From Paractinoplanes maris (GTDB lineage Bacteria; Actinomycetota; Actinomycetes; Mycobacteriales; Micromonosporaceae), in assembly GCF_023544465.1 (NCBI RefSeq), contig NZ_JALPVL010000003.1, forward strand, positions 496,001-560,000: 64,000 bases of DNA, written 5' to 3'. Of the stretch, positions 40,869-48,017 are shown in pieces; position 1 is the first letter of the stretch; each line of letters begins with the position of its first letter. The notes under the pieces were generated by a model, which did not search any database, was not told where the DNA came from, and saw nothing but the letters and a program-made list of their open reading frames with translations. The position numbers were made by a program, and so were the translations under genes.

Positions 40869-43019
40869 ATGTTGCGAAGGGAGCACGTGCCACGCCGCAG
40901 GCTGATCGGTGATCTGGCCGCGGTGCGCGACGACGTGCCGTTGATCCTGGTGATCGCCGCGCCGGGGTACGGGAAGACGATCGCTCTGCGGCAGTGGGCG
41001 GTCGCCGACCCCCGTCCGTTCGCCTGGCTCGACGCCGAGCCGACCGACGCCGACCCGGCCCGGATGTTGCGCCGGATCGCGGACGCCCTGCACCCCGTCC
41101 AGCCGGTCGACGACGCCACCTGGCAGGCGCTGTCGCACTCCGCCGGGGATGTGCTGGCGCAGGCCGTGCCCCGGCTCGCCGCGGGCTTGCCCGAGCAGCC
41201 GTGGCTGCTGGTGATCGACAACTTCCACGTGATCCGCAACAGCCCGGGGCAGCAGGCCGTCCTCGCTCTGGCCCAGCAACTGCCGCCCGGCTGCCACCTC
41301 GTGGTCGCCGCCCGCACCCGGCTCGGTCTGCACGTCGGCGGTCTGCGCGCCGAGGGCCGGTGCGCGGAGTTCGGGCCCGACGAGCTGCGGCTGTCCGCGG
41401 CCGAGTCGCTCGAGGTCGTCCACAACACCGGCGTCCGGGTCAGCGCCGATCAGGCCCGGTCGCTGGCCCGCCGGCTCGACGGCTGGCCGGCCGGGGTCTA
41501 CCTCTCCGCGCTGACGCTGCGCGGCCGGGCCGGCGCGGCGTACACCGCCGACCGCCTCTCCGGCGCCGACCCGTACCTGTCGGAGTATTTCTGGGATGTG
41601 GTGCTGGCCGGGGAGTCGGCCGACACGGTGCGATTCCTGATGCGCGCCGCCGTGCTCGACCCCATGTCGGCCGGCCTGTGCGACGCGTCCCTGCGCCGGC
41701 ACGGGTCGGGTCAGACGCTGGCCGGGCTGGCCGCCCGCAATGTGTTCATCGTCCCGGTCGGCCCGGCCGTCCGGTCGTACCGCTATCACCCGGCCTTCCG
41801 GGAGATGCTGCTGGCCGAGCTGCGCCGCCGGGAACCGGCCGTCGAGCAGGTCATCCACCGGCGGGCCGCCGCGTGGTACGAGCGGCGCAAACAGCCCGAC
41901 ACCGCGATGCGGCACGCCGTGGCCGCGGGCGACGCCGGGATGGTCGAACGGCTCGTCGGCCGGCACAGCCGGCAGCTGATCGACGACGGCCGGGCCGAGT
42001 CGGTCGCGGTCGATCTGGACACGCTCGGCCGCGAGGCCATCGAGCGGGGCGCAAGCCTCTCGGCCCAGGCCGGATGGATCTACGCCTTCGCCGGCCGGCG
42101 CATCCAACCGGCCGCCTGCCTCGCGGCGGCCATCGCGGGCGGCGCCGAGGCGACGGCGCGGACGATGGCCGCCGTCGACCGGCTGCGAGCCGCGCTGGCG
42201 CCCGGCGGGGTCGACAACATGCTCGGGTACGCCCGCCGGGCCGCGCGTCCCGAGCGGCCCGGGTCCGACTGGTACCAGGTCACGACCGTGCTGCTGGGCG
42301 CGGCCGAGGAGCTGACCGGCAACACCGTGCTGGCGATGGCCCGATACACCCGGGCGGCGCAGACCGGCGGTGAGAACCGCACCGCGGCCGCCCTCGCGCT
42401 GGCCGGCCTGGCCTGGCTGGCCGTCGACGCCGGCGACGACGCGGCCGCCGCCGCGTACGCGAAGGAGTCCGCCGCCCTGCTCGGCGCGGGACAGCACCCC
42501 GGCGGCTGGTCGGCCCTCACCCACGTGGTCTGCGCCCGGGTCGCGTTGCTGTCCGCCGACCGTCCGGCCTGGGAGAGCACGATCCGCCAGGCCGGACAGG
42601 CGATCGAGGGTGCCCGGGCGTTCCCGTGGCTGGTCGCCTCGGCGTCGATCCGGCTGGCCCGGCTGCTGCTGGAGGCGGAGGAGCCGGCCGAGGCCCGCAA
42701 GGCCGCTGCCGGGGCCCGGCTCGCATTGACCGAGCTCACCACGTCCGGTGTGCTCGCCGAGCGGTTCCAGGCCGTGACGGCCGACCTGGACCGCCCCGGC
42801 GCGGCGGCGGAGACCACTAACGCCTTCGGCCTGACCACGGCCGAGCTGCGGGTGCTGCAGCTGCTGCCCACGCACTTCACCCTCAGCCAGATCGCCAAGG
42901 CGATGCGGGTGTCCCGCAACACGGTGAAGTCGCAGGTCGCGGCCGTGTACCGGAAGCTGAGCGCGTCCGGGCGGGCGGAGGCGGTGCAGCAGGGCCGCAA
43001 GGCCGGCCTGCTGGAGTGA
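40869..43019 (+). CDS. Large LuxR-family ATPase regulator (MalT/LAL type), LuxR-2
   Basis: A 716-residue relative of LuxR-1 with the same plan: Walker A as IAAPGYGKT (residues 29-37), Walker B-like WLLVIDNFHVI, a degenerate winged/TPR middle, and a C-terminal LuxR domain (FGLTTAELRVLQLLPTHFTL, IAKAMRVSRNTVKSQVAAVY, about 648-716). The middle part is shorter than in LuxR-1. The ATG at 40869 is used, but GTG 40887 after GGGAG is an alternative that would shorten the N-terminus by six residues. It has a vegetative promoter of its own, so it may be the constitutive sensor that switches on the regulon, including LuxR-1. The ligand is unknown. Confidence 0.88.
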   Translation: MLRREHVPRRRLIGDLAAVRDDVPLILVIAAPGYGKTIALRQWAVADPRPFAWLDAEPTDADPARMLRRIADALHPVQPVDDATWQALSHSAGDVLAQAVPRLAAGLPEQPWLLVIDNFHVIRNSPGQQAVLALAQQLPPGCHLVVAARTRLGLHVGGLRAEGRCAEFGPDELRLSAAESLEVVHNTGVRVSADQARSLARRLDGWPAGVYLSALTLRGRAGAAYTADRLSGADPYLSEYFWDVVLAGESADTVRFLMRAAVLDPMSAGLCDASLRRHGSGQTLAGLAARNVFIVPVGPAVRSYRYHPAFREMLLAELRRREPAVEQVIHRRAAAWYERRKQPDTAMRHAVAAGDAGMVERLVGRHSRQLIDDGRAESVAVDLDTLGREAIERGASLSAQAGWIYAFAGRRIQPAACLAAAIAGGAEATARTMAAVDRLRAALAPGGVDNMLGYARRAARPERPGSDWYQVTTVLLGAAEELTGNTVLAMARYTRAAQTGGENRTAAALALAGLAWLAVDAGDDAAAAAYAKESAALLGAGQHPGGWSALTHVVCARVALLSADRPAWESTIRQAGQAIEGARAFPWLVASASIRLARLLLEAEEPAEARKAAAGARLALTELTTSGVLAERFQAVTADLDRPGAAAETTNAFGLTTAELRVLQLLPTHFTLSQIAKAMRVSRNTVKSQVAAVYRKLSASGRAEAVQQGRKAGLLE

Positions 43020-43036
43020 CCGGCGAACGCCGTGGC

Positions 43037-43053
43037 TCATTCCCGCGGGATGA
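43037..43053 (+). promoter_or_regulatory. Activator box O3 (TCATTCC-CGC-GGGATGA), DUF1269 operon promoter
   Basis: The -10 CACGCT at 43076-43081 gives a start at 43088, box centre at -43. A 48-base leader with a strong GAGGAGGT site precedes the DUF1269 ATG. Confidence 0.68.
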
Positions 43054-43135
43054 GGAAAGCGCAGGGCGGGCGCGACACGCTCGGTGGGCGTCGCCGGATC
43101 CGGCGCGTCTCACCGACACGAGGAGGTAACCCGCC

Positions 43136-43630
43136 ATGTCCACGCTGGTCGCGATCGGGTATCCGGACGAGGCCACCGCCACGGCGGCGGCCGACGAAGT
43201 GCAGCGCCTGTCCCGGGACCTGATCATCCAACCGGACGCCGTCGCGGTCATCACCCGCGACGCCGAGGGCAAGTACCACGTCAACACCAACCACAACCCG
43301 GTCGGCGGCGGCGCCACCTGGGGGGTCTTCTGGGGCCTGCTGTTCGGGGTGCTCTTCTTCGTGCCGGTGCTCGGCATGGCGGTGGGCGCCGGTCTGGGCG
43401 CGCTGATGGGCCTGGTCACCAAGAGCGGCATCGACAAGGACTTCCAGGACCAGGTGCGCGGCATGCTCAAGCCCGGCTCGTCGGCCCTGTTCCTGGTGGT
43501 CGAGAAGGTCACGCCGGACAAGGCGGTGGAGTCGCTGAGCCGCTTCGGCGGGACGGTGCTCAAGTCGTCGCTGTCCAAGGAGGCCGAGGCCGAGCTGCAG
43601 ACCGCGTTGCACGGCGCCGAGCGGTCCTGA
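43136..43630 (+). CDS. DUF1269-family membrane-associated protein
   Basis: A 164-residue protein with the DUF1269 pattern: an N-terminal ferredoxin-like part (STLVAIGYPDEATATAAADE, IIQPDAVAVITRDAEGKYHV), a glycine-rich hydrophobic hairpin in the middle (GATWGVFWGLLFGVLFFVPV, LGMAVGAGLGALMGL), and a second soluble part (SSALFLVVEKVTPDKAVESL). Such proteins are widespread stress-associated proteins of unknown action. ATG after GAGGAGGTAACCC. It is the first gene of a two-gene operon under box O3. Confidence 0.88.
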   Translation: MSTLVAIGYPDEATATAAADEVQRLSRDLIIQPDAVAVITRDAEGKYHVNTNHNPVGGGATWGVFWGLLFGVLFFVPVLGMAVGAGLGALMGLVTKSGIDKDFQDQVRGMLKPGSSALFLVVEKVTPDKAVESLSRFGGTVLKSSLSKEAEAELQTALHGAERS

Positions 43631-43632
43631 CC

Positions 43633-44055
43633 ATGACATCCCGCTCGCCGACGACGCCGACCCGGGCGACCGCGTGGACGGGCTGGATCCTGTTCGCCTC
43701 GGTCATGCTGGCCATGGTCGGCATCTTCGCGATCACCATGGGCCTGGTCGCGCTCTTCCGCGAGAACTACTTCGCGGTGGGGCCGGCCGGCCTGCTGGTC
43801 GAGGTCAACTACACCACATGGGGCTGGGTGCATCTCGTGCTCGGCGTCGTGCAGGTGGCCACGGCCTTGGGGCTGCTCGCCGGTAAGACCTGGGCGCGGG
43901 CCGCGGGCATCACCCTGGCGGCGTTGAACGCCCTGGTCAACATGGCCTTCCTGGCCGCCTTCCCGCTCTGGGCGACGCTGGTGATCGCCTTCGACATCAT
44001 CACGATCTACGCGATCGCGGTGCACGGGGGCGAGGTGAGCCCGGAGTACGACTGA
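43633..44055 (+). CDS. DUF7144-like four-helix membrane protein
   Basis: A 140-residue protein with four transmembrane helices (WILFASVMLAMVGIFAITMG, WVHLVLGVVQVATALGLLAG, AAGITLAALNALVNMAFLAA, LWATLVIAFDIITIYAIAVH). The family pattern that I recall includes a start helix with WAGWILF-type residues and the TTWGWVHL motif, both present. It begins 2 bp after the DUF1269 stop, in the same operon. Function unknown; likely membrane stress. A strong hairpin follows its stop. Confidence 0.82.
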   Translation: MTSRSPTTPTRATAWTGWILFASVMLAMVGIFAITMGLVALFRENYFAVGPAGLLVEVNYTTWGWVHLVLGVVQVATALGLLAGKTWARAAGITLAALNALVNMAFLAAFPLWATLVIAFDIITIYAIAVHGGEVSPEYD

Positions 44056-44070
44056 GCCTCAACTCTCACA

Positions 44071-44106
44071 GGAACGGCCCCGGCGGGGAACCGCCGGGGC
44101 CGTTCC
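44071..44106. terminator. Perfect 16-bp hairpin between convergent operons
   Basis: GGAACGGCCCCGGCGG at 44071-44086, GGAA loop, CCGCCGGGGCCGTTCC at 44091-44106. It lies 15 bp after the DUF7144 stop and 16 bp before the stop of the opposing gene, so it serves both. Confidence 0.85.
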
Positions 44107-44122
44107 ACGTTCGAGGTTCCGG

Positions 44123-44569
44123 TCAGCGCCGGCGCAGGGAGCGCGTGCCCACCCCGCTGACCAGCGAGCCGATCGCCGCGCCGATCAGCAGGGCGATCAC
44201 CGCGGTGGCGAGCTGGGCCGACAAGCGGGCGTCGGTGGCGAACGGCAGAAGCGCGGCGAGCACGGTCAGCAGCGCCACGATCCAGCCGAAGAACGCGAAC
44301 GGCCGCGGGGTGTAGAGCAGGAGCAGATGCAACAGGCCGGTGGCGGCCAGGGCCGCGGCGCCCGCACCCAGCGCGAGCTGCCAGGTGCCGGCGTCACCGA
44401 AGGTGCCGTTCTCGGCCGGGGCGAGCACCGGGATGTCGAAGATGCCCCGGGCGATCACGATGCCGACCACCGCGATCAACGCGGCGACCAGCGCGGCGGC
44501 GAGGCCGCCGGCCCACAGGGTCCGGGCGTCCACGGCGGGCCGGGCGATTCTGTCGTAACTCGGCTGCAC
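44123..44569 (-). CDS. DUF6069-like four-helix membrane protein
   Basis: A 148-residue protein with four helices (LWAGGLAAALVAALIAVVGI, LALGAGAAALAATGLLHLLL, FFGWIVALLTVLAALLPF, LATAVIALLIGAAIGSLVSG) and an Arg-rich end. Its helix layout and the AENGTFGDAG loop resemble DUF6069. The GTG start follows AAGGAGATCGATC. A single-gene unit controlled by box O4, with the predicted start 27 bases upstream. Function unknown. Confidence 0.72.
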   Translation of the reverse strand: MQPSYDRIARPAVDARTLWAGGLAAALVAALIAVVGIVIARGIFDIPVLAPAENGTFGDAGTWQLALGAGAAALAATGLLHLLLLYTPRPFAFFGWIVALLTVLAALLPFATDARLSAQLATAVIALLIGAAIGSLVSGVGTRSLRRR

Positions 44570-44631
44570 GATCGATCTCCTTCACGGTGACGGGATGGCC
44601 TGATCGTCGGCAGCGACGGCACCCGGCCGCC

Positions 44632-44648
44632 TCACCTCAACCGGATGA
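44632..44648 (-). promoter_or_regulatory. Activator box O4 (TCACCTC-AAC-CGGATGA)
   Basis: It overlaps the end of the SulP-1 gene. On the minus strand the -10 GACGAT at 44608-44603 predicts a start at 44596; the box centre is at -44. It drives the DUF6069-like gene. Confidence 0.6.
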
Positions 44649-46310
44649 AGCGCCCGCCGCCGCCACCGCGTCCTCGATGCCGGGATAGACCGGCAGTTCG
44701 GTGTCCTCGCCGGACCGGTCCAGCAGGTCGCGCACCTGACCGATGCCGGCCGCGATGAGCAGCCGCACGTCATCGCGCCCGAGCTCGTGGCTCAGCTCGC
44801 CGAGGGCTCCGGCCGCGGTCATGTCGACGAAGGGCACGGCCTGCGCGTCGAGCACGACCGTCCGGACGCCGCCGGCCGCGACCAGCCGGCGGATCCGATC
44901 CCGCACGTGGTCGGCGTTACCGAAGAACAGTCCGCCCTCGACCCGCACCACGAGCACGCCGGGGACGGTTTCGTTGTCGGCGTGCCGGGCGAGGTCGTTC
45001 CACTGCCCGCTGCGCGGCTCGCGGCCGAGCACCGCCACATTGGTGCGCGCGGCCCGATAGAGCAACAGCACCAGTGACACCGCGACGCCGATCAGCAGCC
45101 CGGGCAGCGTGTCGAAGATCAGGACGCCGAGCCCGGCGGCGATTGCGGCGCCGAAGTCGGCCCGGGCGGCCGGGCCGTAGATCGCCCCGAGTTGCCGCGA
45201 CCACAACCGGTAGAGCCGCACGAGAGCGCGGACGTCGACCAGTTCGACGACCGCGACGATGACGACGGCGCCCAGCGTGGCCTCCGGCAACTGCTCGAAG
45301 AACGCCGTGAGGAAGAGCAAGGTGATCACGGTGAGAGCAGCCACCGTGACCCCGGACAGCTGGGACCGCGCGCCCGCGCCGCCGTTCACGGCGGTCTTGG
45401 AGAGGCTGCCGTTGACGACCATGCCACTGGACAGTCCGGCGCCGAGGTTGGCCGCGCCGAGCCCGATCAGCTCACGGTTCGGGTTTACCGTGTAACCGGC
45501 CCGCGCCGCGTACGTCTTAGCCGCGCCCAGACCCTCGGCGAAGCCGATGAGCACTACTCCGAACGCACCGGAGGCCAGCGAGAGATAGTCGTCGAGGCTC
45601 GCGTCCGGCAGTCCGTAGGCCGGGAGGCCACCGTCGATGTTCCCGACGACCTTGACGCCGTGCTGGTCCAGGCCGAACGCCGTCGCCGCGAGCACGCCGA
45701 GGGCGACCACGAGAAGCGATGCCGGAAGTCGCGGCAGGAAGCGGCGCAGCAGGAGCAGGACGGCCAGCGACGCCAGCCCGACGCCCGCCGTCACGACGCT
45801 GGTCTGCGGCAGTTCCCGCAGGACGTGGACGGCCTGGGCGAAGAAGTCGCCGTCGCCTTTCTCCACGCCGAAGATCTTGGGTACCTGACCGATGATGATC
45901 GTCAGGGCGAGCCCGATGATGAAACCTTTGAGGACCGGCTCCGAGATCAGCCCCGCCAGGAAGCCGAGCCGGGCCAGACCGGCGACGAGCGCGATGAGGC
46001 CGGCGCCGATGGCGAGCGCCGCGGTCAGGGCGGCGTAGTGGCCGGGGTTGGTGCCGGCCACCGGCGCCACGATGCCCGCGGACAGGGCCGCCGTCGCGGA
46101 CATCGGGCCGACGACCAGGTGCCGGGAGCTGCCGAGCAGGGCGTAGAGCAGCAGGGCGGCCGGCGCGGCGTAGAGCCCGGCCACCGGCGGTACGCCGGCG
46201 ATCGTGGCGTAGGCCAGCGACTCAGGGATGAGGACGGCCCACACGGTCGCCCCGGCCAGCAGGTCGGCACGCAGCCAGGGCCGGCGGTAGTGCCGGATCG
46301 CGGCGAACAC
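44637..46310 (-). CDS. SulP-family anion transporter with STAS domain (SulP-1)
   Basis: A 557-residue membrane transporter for sulfate, bicarbonate or related anions. The transmembrane part (about 1-420) shows the family segments RADLLAGATVWAVLIPESLA, YATIAGVPPVAGLYAA, VVGPMSATAALSAGIVAPVA and GLIALVAGLARLGFLAGLIS. The STAS domain (about 440-550) reads GVLVVRVEGGLFFGNADHVR and VVLDAQAVPFVDMTAAGALG, keeping Asp but not the usual serine of D-x-S-G. GTG start; the PrsW stop is 4 bp upstream, so the two form an operon transcribed from the O9 region. Of the three SulPs in the window, this has the best-preserved STAS. Confidence 0.92.
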   Translation of the reverse strand: MFAAIRHYRRPWLRADLLAGATVWAVLIPESLAYATIAGVPPVAGLYAAPAALLLYALLGSSRHLVVGPMSATAALSAGIVAPVAGTNPGHYAALTAALAIGAGLIALVAGLARLGFLAGLISEPVLKGFIIGLALTIIIGQVPKIFGVEKGDGDFFAQAVHVLRELPQTSVVTAGVGLASLAVLLLLRRFLPRLPASLLVVALGVLAATAFGLDQHGVKVVGNIDGGLPAYGLPDASLDDYLSLASGAFGVVLIGFAEGLGAAKTYAARAGYTVNPNRELIGLGAANLGAGLSSGMVVNGSLSKTAVNGGAGARSQLSGVTVAALTVITLLFLTAFFEQLPEATLGAVVIVAVVELVDVRALVRLYRLWSRQLGAIYGPAARADFGAAIAAGLGVLIFDTLPGLLIGVAVSLVLLLYRAARTNVAVLGREPRSGQWNDLARHADNETVPGVLVVRVEGGLFFGNADHVRDRIRRLVAAGGVRTVVLDAQAVPFVDMTAAGALGELSHELGRDDVRLLIAAGIGQVRDLLDRSGEDTELPVYPGIEDAVAAAGASSG

Positions 46311-46313
46311 GGC

Positions 46314-47222
46314 TCAGCGGGCGAGCCGGCCGGATCGCCAGATCCCGCGCAGCCAGAGCAGCGCGACCACGGTGATCACCACCAGGCCGCCCAGGGACAG
46401 AAGGGTGAACAGGTGCACCTGCTCGTCGGTAGGCTGCGGGATCCAGCCCAGCTGGAACAGCCGCTGCTGCCCCTCGGTGCTGGTCAGCAGGAAGGTGAGC
46501 AGGACCGCGACGCCGTGCATCGAGTCCCAGAGGGCGTGCAGCGCCGACACCCCGAGGTAGCCCAGGACCAGTCCCCAGCTCAGGCGGAGCCGCCCGGTTG
46601 AGCCGGCCGCCCGGAAGAGCAGGCCACCGAGGATCGCCGTCCACAGTCCGTGCCCGAACGGTGCCAGCAGGCCGCGCAGCACCTCGGTCTCGACCAGCGA
46701 GCGCAGCGACAACCCGTCGATGGTCAGGAGGGCGTTGAGCGCGTAGCCGGCGGACTCGAACGCCGCGAACCCGAAGCCGACCGTGGCGCCCAGCACCACG
46801 CCGCTGCGCACCGTCCGGACCGGCAGGTGCCGGGTCAGCAGGGCCAGCGCGGCCAGCTTGACGCCCTCTTCGATCAATCCCACACCCGCGAACATCCACC
46901 ATGCCGGGTGGAGCAGGTAGGACTCGAGCACCGAGGCCCCGAGGATGCCGAGGATGCCGCCGACCACGAAGAGCTGGAACAACAGGCCGACCGGCATGGT
47001 CTTCTCGTCGCGGTGCTCATAGGCCCAGGCGACGAAAGTGACCGGCACCAGAAAGCTCCCGAGCAGCACGAGAGTGGGCACCAGGTTGGCGTTCGCGGTC
47101 AGGAAGGTGATCGCCACGGTCGCCAGCCACAGGAGCAATCCGGTGACCAGGATGACGGCCCAGGCCGGTCGCGTCCGGACCGGGGCCCCGGCGGAGGCCG
47201 AGTGGTGAATCGTGTGCGCCAT
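46314..47222 (-). CDS. PrsW-family intramembrane metalloprotease
   Basis: A 302-residue protein with about eight transmembrane helices. PrsW-type motifs are visible: the paired Glu in FAGVGLIEEGVKLAALALLT, then FGFAAFESAGYALNA, and His motifs in LAPFGHGLWTAILGGLLF and VSALHALWDSMHG. These supply the metal-binding residues. In Bacillus, PrsW degrades an anti-sigma factor; here no such target is adjacent. The ATG at 47222 is chosen because GACGCT at 47235-47230 with box O9 predicts transcription starting one base upstream (leaderless). It is the first gene of the PrsW-SulP-1 operon. Confidence 0.88.
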   Translation of the reverse strand: MAHTIHHSASAGAPVRTRPAWAVILVTGLLLWLATVAITFLTANANLVPTLVLLGSFLVPVTFVAWAYEHRDEKTMPVGLLFQLFVVGGILGILGASVLESYLLHPAWWMFAGVGLIEEGVKLAALALLTRHLPVRTVRSGVVLGATVGFGFAAFESAGYALNALLTIDGLSLRSLVETEVLRGLLAPFGHGLWTAILGGLLFRAAGSTGRLRLSWGLVLGYLGVSALHALWDSMHGVAVLLTFLLTSTEGQQRLFQLGWIPQPTDEQVHLFTLLSLGGLVVITVVALLWLRGIWRSGRLAR

Positions 47223-47257
47223 GTCCGACAGCGTCGCGGTGGCCGGGCTGGGACGCT

Positions 47258-47274
47258 TCACCCGCGCCGAAGGA
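47258..47274. promoter_or_regulatory. Degenerate activator box O9 (TCACCCG-CGC-CGAAGGA), bidirectional
   Basis: The left arm is perfect and the right arm matches 5 of 7. What supports it is position: centred at 47266, it is -43 from a start at 47223 (minus, -10 GACGCT 47235-47230, PrsW) and -43 from 47309 (plus, -10 CACAGT 47297-47302, GAP-1). Both transcripts would be leaderless. Confidence 0.55.
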
Positions 47275-47308
47275 TGTCCGGCGTGGACGACGGCCGCACA
47301 GTGACCGC

Positions 47309-47983
47309 GTGGGCCAACTGTTGCTGGAACTTCTGCCGTTCATCGCCGGGCTGGCGGTGACGCCGGCCGCTGTCGCCACCGGCATCCTCTTCCTGGGGTC
47401 GCACCGGCCGGTGGCCAACGCGCTGGCCTTCGCCGGCGGCTTCGCGGCGGTCTACGCCGTGCTCTCCGGGCTGGTGCTGTTGCTCACCGGCGGCGACGCC
47501 GCGCCGCTGATCTCGCCGGAGACCAAGGCGTGGGCGGGATTCTGCGTGGGCCTGCTGCTGCTCGCGCTGGCCGCCGCCATGATGGTGCGCCGCCGGCTGC
47601 ACATTCCCGCCAAACCGTCGCGACTGTCCCAGATGATCGGGGAGGCGCGGCCGCGCCGGGCGTTCGGCGTGGGCATCGTGCTGGCGATCGTCAACCCCAA
47701 CGTGCCGATCCTGCTGGGCGGCCTGACGGTGGTGGCCGCGGCGCCGATCGACGGTCCGGGACGCGTGCTGGGTGTGCTGGCCCTGCTGGCCGGAGCCGAG
47801 CTCGGCCTGATCGGACCCGCCCTCTGGTACGTGGCCCGGCCGGTCCCGGCCGCACAGCGCCTGAAACGGCTGAACGGCTGGCTCGAGCGGCACCATTTCG
47901 CCGTCGATCTCACCGTCCTGCTGCTCTTCGGTGCGCTGTTCACCGCGACCGGGCTGGTGGACCTGTTCACTCCGGCGGGATGA
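47309..47983 (+). CDS. GAP-family (Sap-type) membrane protein, GAP-1
   Basis: A 224-residue protein with six transmembrane helices, the pattern of the GAP/SfLAP family (LLLELLPFIAGLAVTPAAVA, GILFLGSHRPVANALAFAGG, GVGIVLAIVNPNVPILLGGL, VDLTVLLLFGALFTATGLVD). In Mycobacterium the founding member Sap assists export of sulfolipid-1 and glycopeptidolipids. GTG start; CACAGT six bases upstream and box O9 predict a leaderless transcript. The stop codon lies inside box O5, which drives the next gene. Its neighbourhood of sulfatases and SulP transporters fits a role with sulfated compounds, as an inference. Confidence 0.85.
   Translation: MGQLLLELLPFIAGLAVTPAAVATGILFLGSHRPVANALAFAGGFAAVYAVLSGLVLLLTGGDAAPLISPETKAWAGFCVGLLLLALAAAMMVRRRLHIPAKPSRLSQMIGEARPRRAFGVGIVLAIVNPNVPILLGGLTVVAAAPIDGPGRVLGVLALLAGAELGLIGPALWYVARPVPAAQRLKRLNGWLERHHFAVDLTVLLLFGALFTATGLVDLFTPAG
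47967..47983 (+). promoter_or_regulatory. Activator box O5 (TCACTCC-GGC-GGGATGA), pseudosulfatase operon promoter
   Basis: The last three bases are the stop codon of GAP-1. The -10 GACCCT at 48006-48011 places transcription on the ATG at 48018; the box centre is at -43. It drives the pseudosulfatase-SulP-2-GAP-2 operon as a leaderless transcript. Confidence 0.7.
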
Positions 47984-48017
47984 GGGCCGGCGCGGGCGCG
48001 GTGCCGACCCTGTAACC

